From the NCBI GenBank assembly GCA_913061185.1, contig CAJXTI010000004.1, forward strand, positions 54,668 to 118,667: DNA of 64,000 nucleotides, read 5' to 3'. Every line of letters begins with the position of its first letter. Positions within the stretch are counted from its first letter, which is position 1. The position numbers and the translations under genes are program-made. Of the stretch, positions 25,200-34,497 are shown one piece after another. Under the pieces are notes generated by a model, which was not told where the DNA came from, searched no databases, and was given only the letters and a program-made list of their open reading frames with translations. The stretch is from an uncultured Oceanobacter sp. (GTDB taxonomy: Bacteria > Pseudomonadota > Gammaproteobacteria > Pseudomonadales > Oceanobacteraceae).

Positions 25200-26750
25200 A
25201 TGAGTCAGCCAGATCGTCTGGTCATTTTTGATACCACTATGCGCGACGGTGAGCAGAGCCCTGGCGCGTCCATGACCAAAGAAGAAAAGGTTCGTATCGG
25301 CAAGGCGCTGGAAAAGATGCGAGTGGATGTCATTGAGGCGGGTTTTGCTGCGGCAAGTCCGGGAGATTTCTCCGCCATTGAGGCGGTTGCCCAGGCGGTG
25401 CGTGAAAGCACCGTCTGCAGCTTGGCACGGGCGATAGATAACGATATTGAGCGTGCAGCAGCATCTCTGGCAAAAGCCGAACGTGCCCGCATTCATACGT
25501 TTATTGCGACCTCGCCCATTCATATGCAGTACAAGTTGCGTATGCAACCTGATCAGGTGTTAGAACAAGCGGTGTATGCGGTGAAAAAAGCCCGCAACCT
25601 CGTTGCCGATGTGGAGTTTTCCTGTGAAGACGCTGGGCGTTCCGAAATCGATTTCCTCTGCCGTATTATCGAAGCCGCGATCAATGCCGGTGCGCGTACG
25701 ATCAATATTCCAGACACGGTAGGCTATGCCATTCCGGAAGAATTTGGCCACACCATCAAGACCTTGCTGCAGCGTATCCCCAACGCTGACAAGGCAATCT
25801 TCTCCGTGCATTGTCATAATGACCTCGGGCTGGCGGTGGCCAACTCCCTTGCCGCCGTTGCCAATGGCGCTCGCCAGGTAGAATGCACCATTAATGGTCT
25901 GGGTGAGCGGGCCGGTAACGCTGCGCTGGAAGAGATCGTGATGGCGACCCGCACCCGTCATGACCTGTTTAATATTTCAACTGCTATTGATACCACCCAG
26001 ATTGTGCCGACCTCCCGTCTGGTGTCGTCCATTACCGGCTTCCCGGTGCAGCCGAACAAGGCCATCGTCGGAGCCAACGCCTTTGCCCATGAATCCGGTA
26101 TTCACCAGGATGGGGTACTCAAGCACCGCGAAACCTACGAAATCATGAAGGCCGAAGACGTTGGTTGGGGTGCCAATAAAATGGTGATGGGCAAACACTC
26201 GGGTCGTGCGGCTTTCCGCAGTCGTCTGGAAGAGCTGGGAATGAGTTTTGATTCTGACGTCGCCCTCAACGAAGCGTTTGCCCGCTTCAAGGAACTGGCG
26301 GATAAAAAGCACGAAATTTTTGATGAAGACTTGCAGGCCCTGGTCAGCGAAGTCGCTGCAGATGCCGCTCCGGATGTGTACAAGCTGGTGGCACTGGAAT
26401 GCCGTTCGGCCACTGGAGAAATGCCGCTGGCATCGCTGGTAGTCAGCCAGGATGGTGTTGAGCACAAGGTGACCAGTGAAGGCTCTGGCCCGGTTGATGC
26501 GGCATTAAAAGCCATTGATCAAGTGACTGGCTCAGGTGCCAATCTGCTGCTGTATTCAGTGAATAACATTACCAAGGGCACCGATTCCCAGGGTGAAGTT
26601 ACGGTACGTCTTGAAAAAGGCGGTCGTATTGTCAACGGCAGTGGTGCTGATACCGATATCGTCGTGGCGTCGGCCAAGGCCTATATCCATGCTCTGAACC
26701 TGCTTTACTCTGGCAAGGATCGTCAGCATCCACAAAACGACGGTGTCTGA
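25200..26750 (+). CDS. leuA: 2-isopropylmalate synthase
   Basis: A 516-residue enzyme that condenses 2-ketoisovalerate and acetyl-CoA, the first step of leucine synthesis. Start at 25200 ([19 protein letters not shown]) behind GGGAG; the frame from 25164 is too close to the promoter. The TIM-barrel signature [15 protein letters not shown], the second signature [30 protein letters not shown] and the linker [12 protein letters not shown] are present. The C-terminal regulatory domain (about 390-516) should bind leucine for feedback inhibition. Length equals the usual E. coli type. The holD-like gene starts five bases after the stop, so they may be cotranscribed. Confidence 0.97.
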   Translation: MSQPDRLVIFDTTMRDGEQSPGASMTKEEKVRIGKALEKMRVDVIEAGFAAASPGDFSAIEAVAQAVRESTVCSLARAIDNDIERAAASLAKAERARIHTFIATSPIHMQYKLRMQPDQVLEQAVYAVKKARNLVADVEFSCEDAGRSEIDFLCRIIEAAINAGARTINIPDTVGYAIPEEFGHTIKTLLQRIPNADKAIFSVHCHNDLGLAVANSLAAVANGARQVECTINGLGERAGNAALEEIVMATRTRHDLFNISTAIDTTQIVPTSRLVSSITGFPVQPNKAIVGANAFAHESGIHQDGVLKHRETYEIMKAEDVGWGANKMVMGKHSGRAAFRSRLEELGMSFDSDVALNEAFARFKELADKKHEIFDEDLQALVSEVAADAAPDVYKLVALECRSATGEMPLASLVVSQDGVEHKVTSEGSGPVDAALKAIDQVTGSGANLLLYSVNNITKGTDSQGEVTVRLEKGGRIVNGSGADTDIVVASAKAYIHALNLLYSGKDRQHPQNDGV

Positions 26751-26755
26751 TTCCG

Positions 26756-27577
26756 ATGCGTGAAGCCGTTCGTTGCCAGTATCTTCATGCCATGGGTATC
26801 CCGATATGGGTGCCCCGGCACGAGCTGCCTAACGCAGCACCGAGTCAGTTGTTACCCTGGCTCGGAGAGCAAGGTGGCCCGCATGGCAGTGAACTGCCAA
26901 CGGGTCATCTGCCCAACTACCATCATGCCGAAGATCACTCTCCGGGAGGTCATTTTGCGGCAGAATTGCTGCAGCATCGTGGTACATCCACGGCGATAGC
27001 AGAGACTCGTGGTAATGCGCCTGCGGTACCCGCAAATGTACTCGCCAGGAACCCCGCAACGGCAAGCCTTAAAGTTCCACCAGTCGAACCAGCGCGGACT
27101 CCGTCTGCACCGCTGCCCTCCGAAGCGGTGACGGTTGTTGATTTGACCCCGCCGCGTTTTGAACTGCATTTTGTGGCGATGGGAGGTGGTGCCATCTGGG
27201 TGTGTGATGGCAGAGAACAGCTCCAGGCGATGCAGGCCTTTGCCTTGCGGGTGGCAGCAGGGATGGGCTGGAATCAGGAAAGAGGCGAACCGCTCTCCTT
27301 TCGTTGGCCCTTTATCGAGCATGGCAAGGAAGATCAGAGTGCCGCAGTGGCGGAACAGGCACTGCGGGCACAATGGCAATTTTTTGTCCATCATGGTGGC
27401 CGCTTTGTGATTGGCTTTGGCCCTCGCTCCGGTCAGTGGCTCACACGTATCCAGGTGCCTGGCTGCTATCAGGACGGTGATGTCTTCAGCGTGATGAACA
27501 GTGCAGAACAGAAAAAACAACTGTGGCTGGCATTGCTGAAGCTGTCGATGGAACAACTGCCAGTGGAGCAATCATGA
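26756..27577 (+). CDS. holD: Probable HolD-like psi subunit of DNA polymerase III (cryptic pseudomonad type)
   Basis: A 273-residue protein directly before and overlapping rimI, the place of holD in E. coli. Its N-terminus YLHAMGIPIWVPR resembles the psi start QLGITQWSLRR, and the far C-terminus KKQLWLALLKL resembles the closing psi helix. Pseudomonads carry a long, divergent psi at this locus that was recognised only biochemically. Residues 40-125 are proline- and histidine-rich and probably disordered. It would link the clamp loader to SSB through chi. The identification rests on context and short motifs, so a different rimI-linked protein cannot be excluded. No clear Shine-Dalgarno is seen. 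Confidence 0.55.
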   Translation: MREAVRCQYLHAMGIPIWVPRHELPNAAPSQLLPWLGEQGGPHGSELPTGHLPNYHHAEDHSPGGHFAAELLQHRGTSTAIAETRGNAPAVPANVLARNPATASLKVPPVEPARTPSAPLPSEAVTVVDLTPPRFELHFVAMGGGAIWVCDGREQLQAMQAFALRVAAGMGWNQERGEPLSFRWPFIEHGKEDQSAAVAEQALRAQWQFFVHHGGRFVIGFGPRSGQWLTRIQVPGCYQDGDVFSVMNSAEQKKQLWLALLKLSMEQLPVEQS

Positions 27578-28029
27578 GCAACAGTGCCCGTATTGTCGCG
27601 GCCAGTCCGGAAGACCTGCAAGCACTGATGGCAATTGAACAGCGCTGTCAGTCTCATCCATGGAGTAGTGCAGTGATGGTTCGCTACCTGAATAAAAAAC
27701 AGGTGGTGTGGCGGCTGGAGCTCACCGAGGCCATTGTCGGTTTTGCTGTCGTGACCCAGGTGGCCGGGGAGGCTGAACTGCTGGATATTGCTATTCACCC
27801 CGATTATCAGGGACACGGTCTGGGACAGCAGTTATTGCAACATCTGCTGGATACGGTTGCAGCCAACGGCAATGAACGTATGTTTCTTGAAGTGCGCGAA
27901 AGTAACCGTGCGGCGATCGCGGTTTATGAAAAGCTGGGTTTTTGCCAGGTTGGTGTCCGAAGCAACTACTATCCGGCCAAACAGGGACGCGAAGACGCCC
28001 TGATGTATTGCCAGGAACTGATCGTCTGA
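27574..28029 (+). CDS. rimI: Ribosomal protein S18-alanine N-acetyltransferase
   Basis: A 151-residue GNAT acetyltransferase. The ATG at 27574 overlaps the stop of the previous gene (ATGA) and has GGAG just upstream, so translational coupling is likely. The acetyl-CoA binding motif is DYQGHGLGQQLLQHLL, followed by FLEVRESNRAAIAVYEKLGF, which is the RimI signature, and GREDALMYCQEL. It acetylates the N-terminus of S18 in the cytoplasm. Confidence 0.92.
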   Translation: MSNSARIVAASPEDLQALMAIEQRCQSHPWSSAVMVRYLNKKQVVWRLELTEAIVGFAVVTQVAGEAELLDIAIHPDYQGHGLGQQLLQHLLDTVAANGNERMFLEVRESNRAAIAVYEKLGFCQVGVRSNYYPAKQGREDALMYCQELIV

Positions 28030-28067
28030 CCTTTCAATAACCTGATAATCCGCAGGAGCACCCCCTC

Positions 28068-28721
28068 ATGAGTCCAATGCTGCCAGGCTGGTTACTGGGG
28101 TTGATGTCACTTGCCAGCCTTGCTCTGCTGGGCTGGAGTATCTACAGCTATCGCTGGTCGGCGCTGATTGAACACCGCCCTGCCCAACATCTGTTTTTTG
28201 GCAGTGTGCTGGTGATGATTTTATTCTGGCAAGCACAGGCAGGCATTGTGCCGGGGCTGGGTTTTCATATTCTGGCGCTCACCTCCGTCACTCTGATGAT
28301 GGGCTGGCGGCTGGCGCTGGTGGCGACCGCCATGATGCAGCTGGTGTTGGCGTTGCTGGGGCAATTTGAGTGGTCGGCACTGGGTTATCATTACCTGGTA
28401 CAGAATGCAGCACCTATCGGGTTTACCTACGGTTTTTACTCACTGGTCTATCGACGCCTGCCCCATAACCCGTTTATCTATATTCTTGTTGCCGGGTTTC
28501 TGAATGCCGGGGTTACCCATGCCTTTCTGGATGTGTTGCAAAGCAGTGTTTATGCACTCAGTGATACCTATACCACAGACCGTATCTGGCATGATTACCT
28601 GCGCTATTTGCCTTTGATGATGTTTCCCGAGGGAGTGGTTAACGGTATGTTTATTGCCGGTATGGTAGCGTTCCATACGGAATGGCTCAGTACTTTTAAC
28701 GAAGAGTCTTACTTCAAGTAA
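28068..28721 (+). CDS. CbiM-like energy-coupling-factor permease family membrane protein
   Basis: A 217-residue protein with about six membrane helices and no cytoplasmic domain. GFHILALTSVTLMMGWRLAL (residues 65-84) and QNAAPIGFTYGFY recall the CbiM/NikM family (PF01891), substrate-binding units of cobalt or nickel ECF transporters. The N-terminal metal-ligating MHIMEG motif is absent, and no CbiN/Q/O genes lie next to it. It may be a stand-alone member with another role. Good ribosome-binding site AGGAG before ATG 28068. Confidence 0.65.
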   Translation: MSPMLPGWLLGLMSLASLALLGWSIYSYRWSALIEHRPAQHLFFGSVLVMILFWQAQAGIVPGLGFHILALTSVTLMMGWRLALVATAMMQLVLALLGQFEWSALGYHYLVQNAAPIGFTYGFYSLVYRRLPHNPFIYILVAGFLNAGVTHAFLDVLQSSVYALSDTYTTDRIWHDYLRYLPLMMFPEGVVNGMFIAGMVAFHTEWLSTFNEESYFK

Positions 28722-28794
28722 GCGTCGAATACTTCAGGTGTTTGGTTTGGTTATATCGGCCTGAAGTTGTGACTTTCATAGCAAGGAATAGAAT

Positions 28795-29229
28795 ATGAAG
28801 ACGATGATTGGTGTGTTGGCCGGATTGCTGATGGTCTCATCTGCTTATGCGCGTGATGATGTGGGTAGCTATTCTATTGATGATGCAATGTCTCAGGAAC
28901 AAGCGAAGCCTCGGCTGGGAACGTCAATACAATTCTATTTCGGCAATCAGCAACATAAGGCAGTGAGCAAAAATTTTGGTGAGTTTCGCACCAACAAAAA
29001 AACCAATGCCTTTGGCAAATCCGACAAGAAAGCCTGTGAGTGGGCGTTTCTGTCAGCAATGATTTCGTTACGCGATCGAGCCGTGAAAGAAGGCGGTAAT
29101 GCGGTGGTGAATATCCGTTCGAACTACAAAAACAACCTGACCAGTAGTGACACTACCTTCCAGTGTGGGGCTGGTGCCATTATGGCGGGTGTTGCCCTGG
29201 TGGGGGATGTCGTCATTCTGGTGGACTGA
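28795..29229 (+). CDS. Secreted (periplasmic) protein of unknown function
   Basis: A 144-residue protein with a Sec signal peptide (MKTMIGVLAGLLMVSSAYA, cut near YARDD). The mature part holds the block GNAVVNIRSNYKNN, a TFQCGAGAIMAGVALVG segment with a Cys and one further Cys at KKACEWAF. Related proteins are sometimes labelled excinuclease subunits, but no ATPase motif is present and the leader shows export, so that label is wrong. AAGGAAT precedes the ATG. Role unknown. Confidence 0.7.
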   Translation: MKTMIGVLAGLLMVSSAYARDDVGSYSIDDAMSQEQAKPRLGTSIQFYFGNQQHKAVSKNFGEFRTNKKTNAFGKSDKKACEWAFLSAMISLRDRAVKEGGNAVVNIRSNYKNNLTSSDTTFQCGAGAIMAGVALVGDVVILVD

Positions 29230-29268
29230 GCCAAGTTTCCATTATAGCAAGGTGCACCGTGCCGAGGC

Positions 29269-29817
29269 TTACCTCGGCGCGTACTTTTGCAGCTTCCGCT
29301 GCAGGGTTCTGCGGTGCATGTTCAGGGCACGGGCGGTGGCGGATACATTGCCATCGTTTTCATTCAGCACTCGCTGGATGTGCTCCCATTCCAGTTGATC
29401 CACTGACATCACCTGTGCGTGTTCTGCTGAAGTTTCAGCCGATCGGCCATTATCATCCTTGAAGGCAGCCAGCAGCTCTTGCAAGGTGGCAGGCTTGTGC
29501 AGGTAGTTGTGGGCACCCAGCTTGATCGCTTCCACTGCCGTGGCGATGCTGGCGTAGCCGGTCAACATCACGATTTTTATCTCAGGCTGTTGTTGCAACA
29601 GTTGGGGAATCAAAGTCAGACCGGATTCCTGTGCCATACGTAAATCCAGGGTGGCCCATTGCGGCTGGAAGTTTGCTTGGGTAGCCAGTGCGGCGCTGCT
29701 GTTGTGTGCTGGCCGGGCAGTAAAGCCCTGTCGTTCCAGACTGCGGCACAATACCTGGCTGAAGTGGACGTCGTCGTCGATCACCAGGATACGGGGAAGG
29801 GCCGGGGTCGGGGTCAT
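29269..29817 (-). CDS. roxR: RegA/PrrA/RoxR-type response regulator
   Basis: A 182-residue regulator. The receiver has VIDDDVHFSQ and phospho-acceptor Asp58 in ATLDLRM; Lys is in YLHKPA. A short linker (about 120-140) leads to a Fis-type helix-turn-helix, VLNENDGNVSATARALNMHRRTLQRKLQK, the almost invariant DNA-recognition end of the RegA family. The start at 29817 overlaps the kinase gene stop by four bases (ATGA). With its kinase it controls respiratory oxidases and other redox-linked genes; the nearest such target here is petABC, 8 kb away. Confidence 0.88.
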   Translation of the reverse strand: MTPTPALPRILVIDDDVHFSQVLCRSLERQGFTARPAHNSSAALATQANFQPQWATLDLRMAQESGLTLIPQLLQQQPEIKIVMLTGYASIATAVEAIKLGAHNYLHKPATLQELLAAFKDDNGRSAETSAEHAQVMSVDQLEWEHIQRVLNENDGNVSATARALNMHRRTLQRKLQKYAPR

Positions 29818-31067
29818 GATAGTGGTTCCGGTAAGGGAGAAATTGGCAGGCTGAGGGTGCAACGACTGCCGCCGTTGGCCAGTGCCCGCAGTTCGATATT
29901 ACCGCCAAACTGCTCAACGCTGGCGTTACTCAGGTAAAGACCAATACCCAGTCCGGTTTGCTTGCTGCTGCTGTAGGGTGTGTAACGGCTCAGAGCCGCA
30001 GCGGCGTGGGGATCGGGTTGAACGATATCTAACACCCAGTAGTCTTGCGCTTCACGGGTCTGGAGTTCAATCGCTTGTTGGCCGGCTTCAGCGGCGTTAT
30101 CGAGCAGGTTCAGTAATGCCTGATCCAGCAGGGGAGAAGTATGAATCATGGCCGAGCTATGGTGTTCGAACGGCTGCCACACGGCATTGGGTTGACTCAG
30201 CTGCCAGCGCTGTAGCTGTTCATCGAGCCAGTCACTGGCGAGTTGTTGCCTGGCATTACGTGCCTCTCGGCCTTGCTTGGCCAGAGCCTGTAATGAATTC
30301 TGGCAGCGGTTGACCTGTTCTCGTAATAACGTCAGGTCGGATTGAAGAGCCGGTGCCGCCTGGCTGTCGATCAGATCATCCAGCAGCATGCCCATGGTCA
30401 TCAATGGCGTACCCATCTCATGGGCAGTTCCTGCGGCTAACGTGCCGATACCCACCAGTTGTTCGTTTTTGAGTTGCTGCTCGCGCAATTGCTGGATTTC
30501 CAGTTGCTGGCGTTGACGGGTGCGTAACAGCTGCGGAATCAGGGTAGCCAGAATCAGGGCGCTGAGTACAAAGGTCAGCCACATACCGGCGAGGTGCCAG
30601 TCCACCAGCGACAAACTGCTCAGTGTGTGGCTTTGGTGTAACAGCAGCGGCTGATACCAGACACTGAGCAGGCTGTAATCGGCGACACACAGTGCCGTCA
30701 TCCAGATGGCCAGTAACCAGGGCAAGCCATAGCTGGCCAGTACCAGCAACACCAGAAAATAAGAGATCAGCGGGTTGGTTGCACCGCCGGTAAAAAACAG
30801 CAACCCGGTAAACAGCTGGCATTCCAGCGACAAATGTAAAAACAGCTGCCAATCCTGAATATTCCGACGGGTGACTTGCCATTGGCTGAATACCTGCAGC
30901 GGCACATATAACGCCAGCAGCACCCAGGCAGAGCCGAGGTTGGCGACCTCCTGAGTCTGCAGATAACTCAGAAATAGCAGCCAGACGGTGGCGATGGCCA
31001 GCTGCAGCAGGGCGAGTCGTTGCAGTACCGGGTTCAGTCCGGTGGAAGGAGAGGCCAGCGAGCGCAT
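29814..31067 (-). CDS. roxS: RegB/PrrB/RoxS-type redox sensor histidine kinase
   Basis: A 417-residue membrane kinase. About six helices lie in residues 15-180; TGGATNPL at 93-100 corresponds to the RegB quinone-binding GGxxNP motif. The phospho-acceptor is His216 in AAGTAHEMGTPL, the distinctive RegB H-box. HATPase motifs follow: NLLDNAAEAG and TGLGIGLYLS. The redox cysteine of RegB near the H-box is not seen (the stretch after it, LLREQVNRCQN, has one Cys that might serve). Start chosen at 31067, where hydrophobic sequence begins soon after; the Shine-Dalgarno is weak. Confidence 0.86.
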   Translation of the reverse strand: MRSLASPSTGLNPVLQRLALLQLAIATVWLLFLSYLQTQEVANLGSAWVLLALYVPLQVFSQWQVTRRNIQDWQLFLHLSLECQLFTGLLFFTGGATNPLISYFLVLLVLASYGLPWLLAIWMTALCVADYSLLSVWYQPLLLHQSHTLSSLSLVDWHLAGMWLTFVLSALILATLIPQLLRTRQRQQLEIQQLREQQLKNEQLVGIGTLAAGTAHEMGTPLMTMGMLLDDLIDSQAAPALQSDLTLLREQVNRCQNSLQALAKQGREARNARQQLASDWLDEQLQRWQLSQPNAVWQPFEHHSSAMIHTSPLLDQALLNLLDNAAEAGQQAIELQTREAQDYWVLDIVQPDPHAAAALSRYTPYSSSKQTGLGIGLYLSNASVEQFGGNIELRALANGGSRCTLSLPISPLPEPLS

Positions 31068-31300
31068 GAAAAAGACGATGTCCAATGGGCATTGGAGGCC
31101 AGTATAAGGGATTCTGGCCGTCTTGATTCTGCCGGGTATGATCTGCCCTGCGTTATTTGGTCGCAGGGGCAAACAGTTATTCCGCCGGATGGGAGTCTGT
31201 GTTCCATTCAGTTCCTGACGCTGGCGTGACAAAATGCGACTTTCTGCGCGTACAGTGCGTAGCTTATGCCTGTTACAGGCTTCTCGTTCGGAGTACTCCC

Positions 31301-32203
31301 ATGACGCAAGCGGTATCGGTCAAGGCAGACCTGGTATTGGTGCTGGTGACCCTGCTGGCGGCAGCTGGCTGGATTTTTTCCAAGGAGGCACTGGCAGGGT
31401 TGGCGCCCTTGATGTTTATTTTTATACGCTTTGTCAGCGCTGGTGTGGTGGTGGGAGCGGTTGGCTGGAAAGATGTACAAGCCATGAGCCAAGCGGAGTG
31501 GATTCGAGCACTGCGCTCCGGTGCCTGTTTCGGGATGGCGATTGCGTTCTGGATTATGGGATTGAAACACGGCCAGCATATGGGAGTCGGTGCTTTTTTG
31601 ACTTGTTTGGGTGTGGTCATGGTACCGCTGGTGATCTTGTTGTTTGGTGATCGACCCCCTTCTACAACCTGGGTATCGCTACCACTGGCAGCCGCAGGCT
31701 TGGGATGTTTGTCGCTGGATGGGACATTTGTCTTTGGCTTTGGTGAATTGTGCTATTTGGCCGCTGCTTGTCTGTTTGCCCTGACCTTTGTGCTGACCAG
31801 TCGGGCAGCGGCCTCGATTCCGGCGATTGCGCTGACTTCGGTGCAGCTGACCGTCGTGGGGCTGGTGGCTTTGCCACTGTCGCTGGCATTTGAAACCTGG
31901 CAGCTGCCGGGGGGACTGAATATCTGGCTCTGGGTGCTGGCCAGTACGCTGATAGCCACCTGTCTGCGATTTTTTTTGCAAACCTGGGCACAGGGTAAAA
32001 CTTCTTCCAGTTCAGCGGCGTTGATTATGATGCTGGAACCGGTCTGGACGGCTTTCTTGGCGGCATTCTGGTTTGGCGAGCAGATGACGCTGATGCAGAT
32101 GTTGGGCTGTGGACTGATCTTTACGGCGCTATTGGCAAGCCGTTGGCGCTCGGTGATCCGGGTTGCAGGAAAGCTGGTACCCGCAACAGCCCGCTCCTGG
32201 TGA
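31301..32203 (+). CDS. EamA/DMT-family transporter
   Basis: A 300-residue inner-membrane protein with ten predicted helices in two EamA repeats, typical of drug/metabolite exporters. GGAGTACTCCC precedes ATG 31301. The first repeat has WIFSKEALAGLAPLMFIFIRF; the second ends ALIMMLEPVWTAFLAAFWFGE, a hallmark of the family's eighth and ninth helices. The substrate is not predictable. It is divergent from the roxS gene. Confidence 0.88.
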   Translation: MTQAVSVKADLVLVLVTLLAAAGWIFSKEALAGLAPLMFIFIRFVSAGVVVGAVGWKDVQAMSQAEWIRALRSGACFGMAIAFWIMGLKHGQHMGVGAFLTCLGVVMVPLVILLFGDRPPSTTWVSLPLAAAGLGCLSLDGTFVFGFGELCYLAAACLFALTFVLTSRAAASIPAIALTSVQLTVVGLVALPLSLAFETWQLPGGLNIWLWVLASTLIATCLRFFLQTWAQGKTSSSSAALIMMLEPVWTAFLAAFWFGEQMTLMQMLGCGLIFTALLASRWRSVIRVAGKLVPATARSW

Positions 32204-32366
32204 TGCTGGACAAACAGAGCTCTGATTGTTTGTCTGCTGTTTCTGGCGTTCCGGGAATCCGAGAGTTGAAGCCGCCTGGCACCGGCGAGTCTCTTTATTT
32301 TGACGTACGCTATCCAAAAAAATTAACCCTTACGAATCAACCCCGAATCAACACAGGAGGTCATTG

Positions 32367-33275
32367 ATGCAACCAGACCAGAGCACCGTCACCGTAGCCA
32401 TGCAGGTAACACCCCTCCAACCAACCTTCGGGTTGCGCCGGATACTTGTTTATACCCTGATCGCTGTCAGTTTTGCTGCTTCGATGTGGGTCAACCAGAC
32501 CAAGGCAGAGGCGGTGACGCCGGCGGACTTTCAAGCATTTATCGACAGTGATGCCCGGCAAGATGACCGTGTTCGGGATATATACCGTCATCCGGCTGCG
32601 ACCTTGGCATTTTTTGATGTCGAGCCAGATATGAGCGTGGTGGAAATCTGGCCCGGTGGCGGCTGGTATGCGGATATTCTGGGGCCATATCTGAGTGATC
32701 ATGGCCGGTATGTCGCAGCGCATTTTGACCCGGATTCTGACGTTGAATACTTCCGTAACAGTCGTGCGCGTTTTGCTGCCAAAGTCACCCGCCAGCCCAA
32801 GCGCTTTGGCAGTACCACTCTGACGGTGTTTGATCCGGGCAGCGAACAGGCCATTGCGCCGGACGGCAGTGCCGACAGGGTACTGAGTTTCCGTAATGTG
32901 CATAACTGGTACATGCGCGGTGGCGGTGATGAACGAGTGCTGGCAGCCTTCAAAACGTTTTATCGTGCACTGAAACCCGGTGGCGTCCTGGGTATTGTGG
33001 AACATCGTCTGGCAGTCGATCGCCCGTTAGACGATCAGCAAAGTAGTGGTTACCTGCACCAGGATTATGTGATTCGTATGGCTGAACAGGCCGGTTTTAT
33101 CTTGCAAGCCAGCAGTGAAATCAACGCCAACCCGGCAGATAGCACTCGTTATCCTGAGGGTGTCTGGACGTTACCCCCTTCGTATCGGTTGGGGGATCAG
33201 GATCGTGATCGTTATCAGGCCATCGGTGAAAGCGACCGGATGACGTTGAAGTTTATCAAGCCGGTACGTAGTTAG
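32367..33275 (+). CDS. Membrane-anchored or secreted class I methyltransferase-like protein
   Basis: A 302-residue protein. ATG 32367 is six bases after AGGAGG; a TTG three bases earlier is too close. Residues 25-48 form a hydrophobic segment (ILVYTLIAVSFAASMWV) that looks like a signal anchor or an uncleaved leader. The remainder is a Rossmann methyltransferase: VVEIWPGGGWYADIL is motif I (E/D-x-GxGxG), and SFRNVHNWYM and ALKPGGVLGIVEHR are motifs IV-V. Relatives occur widely as predicted periplasmic methyltransferases, although AdoMet is not normally found in the periplasm. The substrate is unknown. Confidence 0.8.
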   Translation: MQPDQSTVTVAMQVTPLQPTFGLRRILVYTLIAVSFAASMWVNQTKAEAVTPADFQAFIDSDARQDDRVRDIYRHPAATLAFFDVEPDMSVVEIWPGGGWYADILGPYLSDHGRYVAAHFDPDSDVEYFRNSRARFAAKVTRQPKRFGSTTLTVFDPGSEQAIAPDGSADRVLSFRNVHNWYMRGGGDERVLAAFKTFYRALKPGGVLGIVEHRLAVDRPLDDQQSSGYLHQDYVIRMAEQAGFILQASSEINANPADSTRYPEGVWTLPPSYRLGDQDRDRYQAIGESDRMTLKFIKPVRS

Positions 33276-33324
33276 GTACGCCGTTAAACTGTGTGCAGAG
33301 TGCTTGTGCGGCAAGGCATCAAGT

Positions 33325-34182
33325 TCAAGCCTCGGGCGGCAGGTCGGGATAACGGGTTGCTTTCAGGCTGTCCTTGATTTTCTTCAGGTGGGCCTGGAAT
33401 TCCACTCCCCGACGTAGTGTCACCCCTGTGGCCAACACATCCAATAAAATCAGCTGCACGATACGTGATGTCATCGGCATGTATTTGTCAGTGTCTTCCG
33501 GGGTAGGAAACGACAGGCAGACACTGCTGGATGCTGCCAGAGGCGATTTGTCGGCGGTCAGTCCAATCACGGTTGCACCGTTGCTGCGAGCGATTTGGGC
33601 AATCTCAACCATATCGCGGGTACGGCCAGTGTAGGAGATGGCGACAATCACATCGCCGGTATGAGCAGCCGCAGCCACCATCCGCATCATCAACACGTCG
33701 TCGTAGGCGGTGACGGGCAGATTGAAACGGAAAAACTTGTGCTGGGCATCCATCGCTACCGGGCCAGACGCCCCCAGACCAAAAAATGAAATCTGTTTGG
33801 CCTGAATCAGAAAGTCGACGGCCTTTTCAACCGCGCTCATACATACATGTTTGCGGGCATTTTCCATCGCCGCAATAGTCGAGGTGAAAATTTTGTCGGT
33901 GTATTCCTCGGTACTGTCATTCTGCTCCACATCACGACTGACGTAGGGCGTCCCGGTAGCCAGGCTCTGGGCCAGCTGGATCTTGAAATCCGGGAAGCCG
34001 GAAGTCTCGAAGTTACGACAAAAACGGTTAACCGTCGGCTCGCTGACCAGAGAGGCATTGGCGAGCGCTGAAATGCTCATACGGGTGGCGCTTTTCGGGT
34101 CGTTCAGAATCACATCAGCGACCTTGCGTTCAGACTTGTTCAGATTTTCCAGCCGCTCGCCGATTTGATCGAGAAGACTCAT
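33325..34182 (-). CDS. hexR: HexR, RpiR-family regulator of central carbon metabolism
   Basis: A 285-residue repressor. The N-terminal RpiR helix-turn-helix (about 1-77) reads [21 protein letters not shown] and [13 protein letters not shown]; the C-terminal SIS domain (about 125-255) has [18 protein letters not shown] and [15 protein letters not shown]. HexR binds 2-keto-3-deoxy-6-phosphogluconate and controls Entner-Doudoroff, gluconeogenic and related genes. No zwf/pgl/eda genes adjoin, unlike the pseudomonad layout. Only a half-site resembling its TGTAGT operator arm is visible at 34228-34233 upstream. Confidence 0.9.
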   Translation of the reverse strand: MSLLDQIGERLENLNKSERKVADVILNDPKSATRMSISALANASLVSEPTVNRFCRNFETSGFPDFKIQLAQSLATGTPYVSRDVEQNDSTEEYTDKIFTSTIAAMENARKHVCMSAVEKAVDFLIQAKQISFFGLGASGPVAMDAQHKFFRFNLPVTAYDDVLMMRMVAAAAHTGDVIVAISYTGRTRDMVEIAQIARSNGATVIGLTADKSPLAASSSVCLSFPTPEDTDKYMPMTSRIVQLILLDVLATGVTLRRGVEFQAHLKKIKDSLKATRYPDLPPEA

Positions 34183-34497
34183 GACAACCTCGTGGCAAAG
34201 ACTTTTGGGTCGCGCAGTGGTTATTTTACTACAAGGGCGCGTAGCGAGTGACTATACCTCTGCTGATAGGGCAAGGCCAGAGAGTGGGTGGGCGTATTGA
34301 GAATGCCAGGACGTTGGCCAAAGCGGATGAGATGGACTTGTATTTGGAATATCACGCTGAAAAACGCAGGATGTCAACGTATCAGCCTTGGTTGGCTATT
34401 CACGGCTTGATCGTGGACAATAGCGACCAACTTTGGTGGCGGTAGTCGTTTGGACTGCTCAACCGTTATACAGAACCCAGAAGACAAAACGAAGCGA
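34183..34497. other. Divergent gap between hexR and prfC
   Basis: These 315 bases should hold the promoters of hexR and prfC. A short open frame at 34248-34445 has no ribosome-binding site or recognisable motif. I see no terminator, dyad or RNA gene. Confidence 0.4.

Noticed and set aside
28795..29229. Excinuclease subunit label for the small exported protein
   Set aside because: It has a signal peptide and no Walker motifs or zinc fingers; the label is a common database error for this kind of protein.
34217..34234. HexR operator upstream of hexR
   Set aside because: Only one arm (TGTAGT) fits the known palindrome; the second arm does not match.
34248..34445. 65-codon frame between hexR and prfC
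   Set aside because: No Shine-Dalgarno, no motif, and it occupies the expected promoter space.
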